Positions 9,282-17,303 of a stretch of DNA of 40,217 nucleotides are shown piece by piece (within the stretch, counting starts at the first letter, position 1; every line of letters starts with the position of its first letter). A program made the position numbers and the translations under genes. The notes below the pieces were generated by a model. That model made no database searches. It worked only from the letters and a program-made list of their open reading frames with translations, and was not told the DNA's origin. This DNA comes from Bacillota bacterium (GTDB lineage: Bacteria > Bacillota > Desulfotomaculia > Desulfotomaculales > Ammonificaceae): NCBI GenBank assembly GCA_020063185.1, contig JAGUUY010000051.1, forward strand, positions 1 to 40,217, written 5' to 3'.

Positions 9282-10364
9282 TCAAAAACCGGCGCCTTGA
9301 CCCTTGGCTTTTTCCTCCGCACTGAAAAACCGCCTGCGCCAGCGGAAACCGATAACGCCGAATCTTTTGGCAAGAATAAGCAAACAAGCGGCTACGACAA
9401 AAAGAAGCAGTACAGCCTGTGTGGTGGTAAGGCGGGTGAGAATGACCGCGCTAAGTCCCAAAACGGCGCTGATACCGTAAACCACAAGCACTGCAGCACG
9501 GTGAGTCAAGCCGATGGCCAGCAACCGGTGGTGAAGGTGCTCACGGTCGGCGCGAAAAATCCGCCGGCCGTTCTTGTAACGCCGCAAGACCGCAAAAAAG
9601 GTGTCGAACAGCGGAATGCCGAGGATAATCGCCGGCGTCATGAGTGTAACAGCAGTGGCTGTTTTCGCTACCCCTATCACGGCGCCGCACGCCAGAACGA
9701 AACCGATGAGCATTGCCCCGCAATCGCCGAGAAAAACGCGGGCGGGAAAGAAGTTGTGTGGGAGAAAAGCGAAAAGGACGGCGCCTAAAACAAGAGCCGG
9801 AAGGACACCGTTGTGATCACCGACCATGGCAGCCAACGTTGCCAGGGTGAAGGCCGCAATGCAGCCCACCCCCGCCGCCAGGCCGTCGAGTCCGTCGATG
9901 AGATTAACCGCATTGGTGACCGCAACAATCCAAAAAATTGTCAGCGGGATACCCCAAAAACCCAGGTGTAACAAATACCCTTCCTTTAGCGGGTGAGTGA
10001 TAAAGGGAATATCAACACCAAACGGTATAACCACCGCTGCCGCTATAACTTGGCCGAGGAGCTTCAACCTCGGGCTCAGGCCCCGGATGTCATCAAGAAC
10101 ACCGATACCGAATATTAGCGTTCCCCCGGCCAGCAAGCCCATGTACTCCGGCGTCAAACCTTCAAATACGGCCACTACAATAAACCCGGCCACCAAACCA
10201 AGATAGACGGACAAACCGCCGAGCCGCGGCATAGGCCGGGTATGTACTTTCCGTGGGTCGGGTTCGTCGATGGCGCCGACCTGCCGCGCCAACCGCACCG
10301 CCAGCGGTACAGCAGCCAGCGTAACCAGTACGGCAACCGCCGGGGCTAGAAATAAAAGACTCAA
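9282..10364 (-). CDS. MraY/WecA/TagO-type undecaprenyl-phosphate glycosyl-1-phosphate transferase
   Basis: Multi-TM; DEPDPRKVHTRPMPRLGG, NAVNLIDGLDGLAAG, FLGDCGAMLIGF, DREHLHHRLLAIG. Confidence 0.93.
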   Translation of the reverse strand: MSLLFLAPAVAVLVTLAAVPLAVRLARQVGAIDEPDPRKVHTRPMPRLGGLSVYLGLVAGFIVVAVFEGLTPEYMGLLAGGTLIFGIGVLDDIRGLSPRLKLLGQVIAAAVVIPFGVDIPFITHPLKEGYLLHLGFWGIPLTIFWIVAVTNAVNLIDGLDGLAAGVGCIAAFTLATLAAMVGDHNGVLPALVLGAVLFAFLPHNFFPARVFLGDCGAMLIGFVLACGAVIGVAKTATAVTLMTPAIILGIPLFDTFFAVLRRYKNGRRIFRADREHLHHRLLAIGLTHRAAVLVVYGISAVLGLSAVILTRLTTTQAVLLLFVVAACLLILAKRFGVIGFRWRRRFFSAEEKAKGQGAGF

Positions 10365-10406
10365 ACTCTTCGCTCCCCGATAAAAAGCTAATAAGATGGA
10401 CCTCTG

Positions 10407-10469
10407 GGGTCCGTTCTACGTTCTACGTTCTACGTTAAAACTAATACTGCATGGAATCCGGGTCCGTTT
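10407..10469. repeat. GGGTCC-GTTCTAC x3-GTTAAAA-19 nt-GGGTCC module
   Basis: GTTCTAC at 10413, 10420, 10427; GGGTCCGTTY at 10407 and 10460. Confidence 0.8.
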
Positions 10470-10547
10470 AAGGTTAAGAATTCACAAGCCAGAAGTCATC
10501 ATCCAGAATCTAAATCTAGAAAATATCAAGGACTTGAAACGTGGCCC

Positions 10548-10575
10548 GTGACTCGTGACTCGCGACTCGTGACTC
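10548..10575. repeat. Period-7 array GTGACTC/GTGACTC/GCGACTC/GTGACTC
   Basis: Four consecutive heptamers ending 2 bp from the fabZ stop codon. Confidence 0.88.
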
Positions 10576-10577
10576 CG

Positions 10578-11024
10578 TCACGCCGGTGCGGGCGACGGTT
10601 TTTCGCCGGCGGCGAAAGTCATCTCCGCTTCGGCAACCAGTTCTTCGCCGACCCACGCCTTACACACGGCCTTACCGACCTTGGACCTCAGCTTGGTGAT
10701 CTCTACGTCCAGCTTCAGAGTATCACCGGGTACCACCGGCTTGCGGAAACGCGCCTCACTTACGCCGGCGAAAAGCGGCACCTTGCCCTTAAAACTTTCT
10801 AAACTAAGCACTGCCGCCGCCGCCACCTGCGCCATGGCTTCCAAGATTAAAACCCCGGGCATCACCGGGTAGTCAGGGAAATGACCTGGGAAGAAAAATT
10901 CATTGACGGTCACGTTTTTAATCCCGGTGGCCCGCCGTCCGGGTTCCAGCTCCAGAATGCGGTCCACGAGCAGGAATGGGTAACGGTGCGGCAAAAGGGT
11001 TTTTATTTCTTTAATACCCAGCAA
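10578..11024 (-). CDS. fabZ: 3-hydroxyacyl-[acyl-carrier-protein] dehydratase
   Basis: [39 protein letters not shown]. Confidence 0.96.
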   Translation of the reverse strand: MLGIKEIKTLLPHRYPFLLVDRILELEPGRRATGIKNVTVNEFFFPGHFPDYPVMPGVLILEAMAQVAAAAVLSLESFKGKVPLFAGVSEARFRKPVVPGDTLKLDVEITKLRSKVGKAVCKAWVGEELVAEAEMTFAAGEKPSPAPA

Positions 11025-11248
11025 CGGCCTTTACTCCTCTGAAAATAGTACTTCTTTCGATGGGCGCTACGATGAGCTTCGCATTACTTCGTCAGGCTCA
11101 CCGACCGGGTCCTCACGTATTTCCATATACGCTCCTGCCCGTCCGGCTGCGCCTTCCTTGTACTGCTCGCTCCTCGCCGCGTTCCGCCCTTGTTACGTTA
11201 CTGCTTCTAAGTAGCCAGCTTTAAGGGTCCTCATTTTCATTCGACGTG

Positions 11249-11267
11249 GTGCCGCCTAAGGCGGCAC
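11249..11267 (-). terminator. GC-rich hairpin just downstream of the LCP gene (terminator-like, no clear U tract)
   Basis: Perfect 8-bp stem GTGCCGCC-TAA-GGCGGCAC 5 bp past the stop codon. Confidence 0.45.
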
Positions 11268-11271
11268 TCCT

Positions 11272-12507
11272 TTAAACAGGGTTGTACACCTCGTCTGCTC
11301 CGGTCGGCGGTGGCGCTTCTGGTTCTGCGGGTAAAGGCGCCTCCCTTGGCGGTAATTCCACTTGACTATCCCCCGGCAAAGGCTGCCCATCGGCCCCCGG
11401 CTGTATGCGCGGTGTATTATTTCCCGGCACGATCTCCAGGTCAATCAGCGGCGGCGGGGTTACCGAAATATCCACAGCCAACCCGTTATTTTCGCCGGCA
11501 ACCGTACTGTAGCTGTCGTATACGACTGTGACGGGTGGAGTCTCGTCTGCCGCAATTTGCACCACCACTCCGGCCGGCGCGTCCTTCATGACTTGTTCGA
11601 CCGCTTCTCCCTTCAACAGCGCGGCCACAACTTGTCTCGCTTCGCCGGGTTCAACATGCCAGTACGGGCCCTCAAAATAACCGGGCAGGGTACTGTTCGC
11701 CACTTCCACATCTTCGAATTTCTGCGCCATCCGGGCCAGAACGAGCATTTCTTTCAGGGGTAGATTGGTATAAATACACTCCTTGATCTTTGGCGCAAGC
11801 AGCGGCGCCTTAACAATGTTCCGCGGTTTCAACATCTCTTCCACAACCGCGCGTAAAAACTTTTGCTGCCGGTCAACCCGGTTGATATCGCCCAGGGGAT
11901 CGCCCCGGTAGCGAACGTACATCAGCGCTTTCTCCCCGTCGAGGTGGTGCAGCCCCTTTTTCAGATTGATGGAATATCGGCCGCCTCTTTCGGGATCGTA
12001 ATGGTACATGTTCTTGTCCACGTCGATAATTATGCCCCCGAGGGCGTCAACAAGCTTGATAAAACCCTCATAATTGGCCACCACGTAATAATCGATGGGC
12101 TGATCGATAAGGCGGGAAACCGTCTTGACGGAGAGTTCCGGCCCGCCGTATGCCATTGCCGCATTAACCCGGTCGCGGCCGTAACCCGGAATATCTACCA
12201 TGGTGTCGCGTGGTATGGACAGGAAGACCAGTCTCTTGCTTTGGGTATCGGCGCTTACAAAAATGACGGAATCGCTCCGCGCTCGTTCGTCTTCATAACG
12301 GGCATCGGAGCCGAGGAGCAGAAAATTAAACCGCTTGTCGCCGGCGGCAATCGCGTGCCTGGGATCGTCGTCTTGTGAGCCCTGTTTATGGAGGAGGAAC
12401 CCGGCCGCTCCGTAACCGATGGAGGCCAACAGGCATAGCATCAGGCCGATCGCTAAAACCGGCCGGGTCTTAACCCAATTTTTGATTCCTCTGGTTTTTT
12501 GGGTCAC
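11272..12507 (-). CDS. LytR-CpsA-Psr (LCP) family cell-wall polymer ligase
   Basis: Single N-terminal TM, FNFLLLGSDAR, RSDSVIFVSAD, FLSIPRDTMVDIPGYGRDRVNAAMAYGGPEL, DINRVDRQQKFLRA. Confidence 0.94.
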   Translation of the reverse strand: MTQKTRGIKNWVKTRPVLAIGLMLCLLASIGYGAAGFLLHKQGSQDDDPRHAIAAGDKRFNFLLLGSDARYEDERARSDSVIFVSADTQSKRLVFLSIPRDTMVDIPGYGRDRVNAAMAYGGPELSVKTVSRLIDQPIDYYVVANYEGFIKLVDALGGIIIDVDKNMYHYDPERGGRYSINLKKGLHHLDGEKALMYVRYRGDPLGDINRVDRQQKFLRAVVEEMLKPRNIVKAPLLAPKIKECIYTNLPLKEMLVLARMAQKFEDVEVANSTLPGYFEGPYWHVEPGEARQVVAALLKGEAVEQVMKDAPAGVVVQIAADETPPVTVVYDSYSTVAGENNGLAVDISVTPPPLIDLEIVPGNNTPRIQPGADGQPLPGDSQVELPPREAPLPAEPEAPPPTGADEVYNPV

Positions 12508-12529
12508 TGTTTTTCCCCCGTCGACTACA

Positions 12530-12558
12530 TTGACGGCCTCTCTGGTTTGCTTTACATT
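12530..12558 (+). promoter_or_regulatory. Candidate promoter for the DUF4330 gene
   Basis: TTGACG-17 nt-TACATT ahead of the AAAGGAGG RBS. Confidence 0.4.
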
Positions 12559-12593
12559 ATATAAGGATGAAAGGCACCAAAGGAGGCCGTTGA

Positions 12594-13097
12594 ATGCGTT
12601 TCCTTGACGAAAAAGGTAAAATACTGGGTTTAATCAATGTCATCGACGCCGTTATCTTACTGATAATCCTGATGCTTGCCGGGGGAGCGGCCTACAAGTT
12701 TCTCCGCCCGGCGGCGGTGACACCGCCGACCGGCATCGAGTTTACCGTCCGCGTACCCGGCTTACCCCCGGAATCGGCAACGGCGGTTAAGGTCGGCGAC
12801 CGTATGGTAGCCGGCGCCGGCTACATCGGGTTAACCGTGAAAGATGTGGCCGTGGAACCCGCGTTAACAACGGAAACCGATGCCGCCGGCCAAAAGGTAT
12901 TGGCCCGGGACCCGTATTTTAAAGACCTTTTCGTTACCCTGGAGGGACAGGTCCCCATCCCCACAGCCCAGATTAAAATCAGCACTCAGGAAGTCCGCGT
13001 CGGGCGTGATTATTTTGTTAAGTCACTAACCTATGAGTTCAAAGGTACTATCACTAAAGTAACATTAAATCCCCGGACGGACAAGACCGGGCGGTAA
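12594..13097 (+). CDS. DUF4330 family membrane-anchored protein
   Basis: MRFLDEKGKILGLINVIDAVILLIILMLAGGAAYKF plus extracellular part; strong AAAGGAGG RBS. Confidence 0.8.
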   Translation: MRFLDEKGKILGLINVIDAVILLIILMLAGGAAYKFLRPAAVTPPTGIEFTVRVPGLPPESATAVKVGDRMVAGAGYIGLTVKDVAVEPALTTETDAAGQKVLARDPYFKDLFVTLEGQVPIPTAQIKISTQEVRVGRDYFVKSLTYEFKGTITKVTLNPRTDKTGR

Positions 13098-13139
13098 ATT
13101 TTTTACGTTTTCCCCGGTTTTAGGAATTTTTTGTCGTAG

Positions 13140-14450
13140 TTAAATAGATACGATCCGCAGGCCGGCCGGTACGGTTTCCATACTGCCAAAAACGTTCTTC
13201 GTATCTACAACAAACGGCGCGGACGGGTCAAGGAACCGTGTTAAAACCTCTATGTTTTTCGTCTCAAACCCCTGTTGCCGCGCCAAAACCACCATACCGT
13301 GCGCGCCATCGAGCGCCTGTTCCAGGGACCCGACCTGAAACGGATATAAATCCGGAACCAGCGGGTCAAAAGCCCGTACCGCCAATCCGGCCTCCTGGAG
13401 GTGCGCCACTACCTTGAGCGCCGGGCTCTCTCGGCTGTCGCTGGAAAAATCCTTCATCGCCAGGCCTAATACCGCGACCCGTGCTGCGGCGGGCGGCACG
13501 GGTAAAAGTTTGATCACCATGTCGGCGACCCGGCGGGGCATCGTATCGTTCACCCGGCGGGCGGCCGCCATTAATTGGAGATCTATGCCGGCTTCCCGCG
13601 CCACCGGGGCAAGGTAACGAAACGCGTTCGGCAGACAGTAACCTCCCACCCCTGGTCCGGGCTGCAGGAGTTTTACCCTTTTATGCGAGTTGGCGAGCCG
13701 GACCACCTCGAAAGTGTTTATTCCCATGGCGCCGGTTAAGGCGCTCAATTCGTTGACCAGGGCGATACTAACATCACGGGAAATATTTTCGACGAGTTTA
13801 GCCGCCTCCGCCACCTCGAAAGAAGACGCCGGCAGCGTCTCGGCACGGGTGATGATCTGTAAAAGGGAAGCGGCTTCATTTCTGCTGATTTCGTCGACAC
13901 CGCTCACGATCACGGGCATGGTCACGAATTCTTCAAACGCGCGCCCTTCAGCAATCCTTTCGGGGGCGTAACCCAGGTAAAAGTCCCGCCCGGCGGTAAG
14001 CCCGCTTTCTTCAAGCAGCGGCTTCACTAGGCGGCGCATCATTCCGGGCACCAGCGTGCTGCGGACCAGGACCAGGTCGCCGGGCTTGAGTCCCGTCGTG
14101 ATAGTTCTAAGGCAATCGGTCAGCGGTCTGGTGTCCGGCTCTCCTTCTACTACGGGCAAACCCACCGTAACCACGATGTCCCGGGCTCGGCTCAAGGCCT
14201 CTTCGGGATCTGTTGTCGCCTTGAAAGACCCCCGCGCCAACTCCTGCCGCAAAATTTCCTGGATCGGAAACCCGCGGTACTGCTCATGATGATGGGTGAC
14301 GCCGTTGTTGATCTCCTGGACCAGTCCGGCGTCCACATCAACACCGACCACCCGGCAGTTCGCAAGGGTAAAACACAGAGCGAGCGGCAGCCCTACAAAA
14401 CCAAGGCCGAAAACGGCTACCTCGTTATAGTAATCCTCCGCCAAGAACAT
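13140..14450 (-). CDS. Nucleotide-sugar (UDP-hexose/UDP-ManNAc type) dehydrogenase
   Basis: Rossmann VFGLGFVGLPLAL, AEAAKLVENISRDVSIALVNEL, GPGVGGYCLPNAF (catalytic Cys). Confidence 0.92.
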   Translation of the reverse strand: MFLAEDYYNEVAVFGLGFVGLPLALCFTLANCRVVGVDVDAGLVQEINNGVTHHHEQYRGFPIQEILRQELARGSFKATTDPEEALSRARDIVVTVGLPVVEGEPDTRPLTDCLRTITTGLKPGDLVLVRSTLVPGMMRRLVKPLLEESGLTAGRDFYLGYAPERIAEGRAFEEFVTMPVIVSGVDEISRNEAASLLQIITRAETLPASSFEVAEAAKLVENISRDVSIALVNELSALTGAMGINTFEVVRLANSHKRVKLLQPGPGVGGYCLPNAFRYLAPVAREAGIDLQLMAAARRVNDTMPRRVADMVIKLLPVPPAAARVAVLGLAMKDFSSDSRESPALKVVAHLQEAGLAVRAFDPLVPDLYPFQVGSLEQALDGAHGMVVLARQQGFETKNIEVLTRFLDPSAPFVVDTKNVFGSMETVPAGLRIVSI

Positions 14451-14596
14451 CTACTCCCTTAAAAAGTTCTATATTATGGCCCTTTAAGGTCAACGCCTCC
14501 TTGATCCCAACTTCTATCTCTATCCTGATAATATTTCAACAGTTGGACGTTGGGTTATGTAGTGCCGCCCCAAGCGTCAAATCAAGGCCGTTGCCG

Positions 14597-15775
14597 TCAG
14601 GACAGTTCTTTCTCCTTTAATACGGACACTATTTTATCCTCGATAAAGGCGACACGTGCGTCCCAGGAATGCTCCCCGGCCCGCGCCAGCCTCTTTCTCT
14701 GCGCCTCCGAATTTTCACCGGCGAGCGCTTGCTCCACCGCCGCCACAAATCGCGGCGGGTCCTGGGCAATAGCCACGACGTCCGCGAACTCCTCCACCGC
14801 GGGCATGGCCGTGCTGACCACCGGCCGGCCCGAAGCCAGATACTCGTAAAATTTTAAGGGACTGACGTTAGCCGTCAGCGCGCTTGGGCGAAAGAGGTTG
14901 AGACAAACTTCGCACCCCTTCAGATAATTCGGCAGTACCTCCTTCGGTTTCCTGCCCAAGAAGAACACGTTCGGCATTTTGTCGAGACCGTGGAGGGCGA
15001 CCCCAGGCGCAACCGGACCGATGAGAATAATCGACCATTCGGGCCGTTCCCGCGCCACGCCCGCCAGGAGTTCGGTATCGACCCATTCCTGAATCACGCC
15101 CACGAAGCACAACCGAGGGCGCGGAAGCCGCTCGAGTTCTTCCGGAACAGGAGTCTCGGGGTCGCACGCCTTGTTAAAATGAGCTATATCCGCCGCGTTC
15201 GGGAGGCAGTAAATCCTCCGGGTGTGACCCTTGCGCCGCTGGTAAAGCCCCGGCGCAGTAACGAAAGTTATGTCGGCCATGCACAGCAGCTCCGTCTCAA
15301 GTTTCCAGACCGTCTTTCCCCTCACCAACCCCTTGTAAGCCCCGTGTTCGTCCACGCAGTCGTATATAAGCAAAGCGTGCTTGATCAGCCGGGCGACAGT
15401 GGCGGTACCCGGCAGGTAGGTCCAGAGGATCGGGCGTTTAATCTTGAGCCTGCGGACAGCCAGGTTCACCCAGGCGGCAAGCCAGTACTGATTTAGCTTC
15501 CCAACCCAGGAATAAACGTTTCCGAAGGGCAGCACAAAAGGCGGTTGAAAGACATAAATATTCGGCTGCGGCCGGCTGACCCATTTGCCCCACGGACGCC
15601 ATTTCCCACAGAAAGAAGGGTCCCTGAGCGGTGAAACCAGTGTTCCCGGCGGTTCCACATAAAGTACCCGGTTGGAAGGATGAAGTCTTGAAAGCACCTG
15701 CTGTTTGCGCGTCCAGATCGGGTCCCAATCCGCCGATGAAAGACATACTATATCCCGGTTCCTGAGTTCAACCAT
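14597..15775 (-). CDS. Glycosyltransferase (GT1/GT4-like)
   Basis: C-terminal glycosyltransferase features SPLKFYEYLASGRPVVSTAMPAVEEF; internal ATG at 15775 preceded by GAGG fits the start better. Confidence 0.88.
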   Translation of the reverse strand: MVELRNRDIVCLSSADWDPIWTRKQQVLSRLHPSNRVLYVEPPGTLVSPLRDPSFCGKWRPWGKWVSRPQPNIYVFQPPFVLPFGNVYSWVGKLNQYWLAAWVNLAVRRLKIKRPILWTYLPGTATVARLIKHALLIYDCVDEHGAYKGLVRGKTVWKLETELLCMADITFVTAPGLYQRRKGHTRRIYCLPNAADIAHFNKACDPETPVPEELERLPRPRLCFVGVIQEWVDTELLAGVARERPEWSIILIGPVAPGVALHGLDKMPNVFFLGRKPKEVLPNYLKGCEVCLNLFRPSALTANVSPLKFYEYLASGRPVVSTAMPAVEEFADVVAIAQDPPRFVAAVEQALAGENSEAQRKRLARAGEHSWDARVAFIEDKIVSVLKEKELS

Positions 15776-15808
15776 CTTTACCTCAATAATCGGTAATCCA
15801 AACATTTT

Positions 15809-16090
15809 TACCACAGAGACACGAGAACACGGAGAAGCGCAAAAAGCGGAGACATTAGAAACATTTTACAGTATCTATTTAGGGTCAGAATTCAGTATTC
15901 AGAAGTCAGAATAGAAGAAAATATCCGGAACGTCTTTTGGTAGAAAATCTATCGATACTACCAAGTATCGCTTTTCATCTTAGAAATCCAAGGCAGGTTT
16001 ACATTTTGGCTAACCCGTCTCTATTCTGGATTCCGGCTACTGACTTCTGGATTCTTTTCTCTGTGACCTCTGTGACTCTGTGGTTGAGAT
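15809..16090. repeat. Intergenic region bounded by inverted CACAGAG-type and CAGAAT-type repeats
   Basis: ACCACAGAGACAC near 15811 and inverted GTGACTCTGTGGT near 16073; TCAG every 7 bp at 15885/15892/15899/15906 and inverted heptamers TGGATTC/CGGCTAC/TGACTTC/TGGATTC 16027-16054. Confidence 0.75.
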
Positions 16091-17196
16091 CCTAATACCT
16101 CCCGGTAAACCGCAACCGTTGCCGCCGCCATCCTGCCGGCGGGAAATTCCCGCCTGACGAAATCCCGTCCGCGTGCGGCCATTTCCTTCGCGGCAGCACG
16201 GTCTTCCAGTACCAGGCAGACCGCCCGGGCAAGCGCCGCGGCATCCGCCGGCGGAACGAGGAAGCCGGTCTCGCCGTCCCGTACAACCTCTAAAAGCCCA
16301 CCCACTCTGGTTGCTACAACAGGCGTCTCGTGCAAAAACGCCTCAAGGACCACCAGCCCAAACCCCTCTGCCAGCGACGGGAGTACGAGCGCCGCAAATT
16401 CCGGGTAGTAAAGCATTACCTCCTTGCGGAAACCCGTAAATATCACCCTGCCCTCGAGTCCAAGCGTTCTTGTCTGCCTTTCCAGTTCCGGTCGTTCGGG
16501 ACCGGAGCCGATTATGAGAAAACGTGTTTCGGGGTACCGTTTTAAAACCTCTGCCGCGGCCGCGATAAAATAGCGGTGTCCTTTGACCAGGTGAAGCCGG
16601 CCCACCGTTGCGATAAGAGGCACGCCTTCAGGCAGTCCTAAACTCTCCCGTAGGTCTATATCCGGCTTGCTTTGTTCTATGTCAAGGCTTATCCCGTTGT
16701 GCACAACCGATATTTTCTTCCTGGAAACACCTTTTTTCTCGAGGTCGGCGGCAATAAAATCCGAAACCGCAATAAACCGCGTGGTAAACCTGCTTGTCAA
16801 CCGCTCACTCAAGGCGTTAACCACCCTGGTGACCGGATGGGGATAATCTTGGGACAGGAAGCTGTGCACCGTGGTACACACCGGTAGTCCGATCCCCCGC
16901 GACGCCAGGCGTCCCAAGAGGTTCGCCCTCACGCCGTGTGTATGAACAATGTCGTATCCCGATAGAATCTCCCTTAGCCGCCACGCTACCCCAAGATCCA
17001 GCTTGTTACGCATCGGCATAACCGTCACCCTCATCCCTGCCTCTTGGGCTATCGGAGAAAACGGGGCCGTGAAAAGGCACGCCGCGTCCAGCTGTGCATC
17101 CCGCGGGTTGATGGATTTAAACAGGGTCAAAATATGCCGCTCCGCACCGCCGAATTCGCCGCCCCCGATGACGTGAAGTACTCTCATACGCCGCAA
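16021..17196 (-). CDS. Glycosyltransferase family 4
   Basis: GGGEFGGAERHILTL, VHNGISL, EGFGLVVLEAFLHETPVVATRVGGLLEVVRDGETGFLVPPAD; TTG start near 17196 with upstream GGAGG; C-terminal ~20 aa are repeat-derived. Confidence 0.92.
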   Translation of the reverse strand: MRRMRVLHVIGGGEFGGAERHILTLFKSINPRDAQLDAACLFTAPFSPIAQEAGMRVTVMPMRNKLDLGVAWRLREILSGYDIVHTHGVRANLLGRLASRGIGLPVCTTVHSFLSQDYPHPVTRVVNALSERLTSRFTTRFIAVSDFIAADLEKKGVSRKKISVVHNGISLDIEQSKPDIDLRESLGLPEGVPLIATVGRLHLVKGHRYFIAAAAEVLKRYPETRFLIIGSGPERPELERQTRTLGLEGRVIFTGFRKEVMLYYPEFAALVLPSLAEGFGLVVLEAFLHETPVVATRVGGLLEVVRDGETGFLVPPADAAALARAVCLVLEDRAAAKEMAARGRDFVRREFPAGRMAAATVAVYREVLGSQPQSHRGHREKNPEVSSRNPE

Positions 17197-17303
17197 ACCG
17201 CCTGTCCTCCTATAGCTGGAGGTTGGCATCAATCACCGTATGGTGTCGACAACCCACAAGCTTTATAATAACACTGAACAAAACTCTACTGGAGGTTTTA
17301 TTT

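Noticed and set aside
10548-10575. CRISPR-like repeat array
   Set aside because: Units are 7 bp with no spacers and no cas genes in the window
11863-12378. 171-aa plus-strand ORF
   Set aside because: Antisense to the LCP gene, whose family motifs are clear
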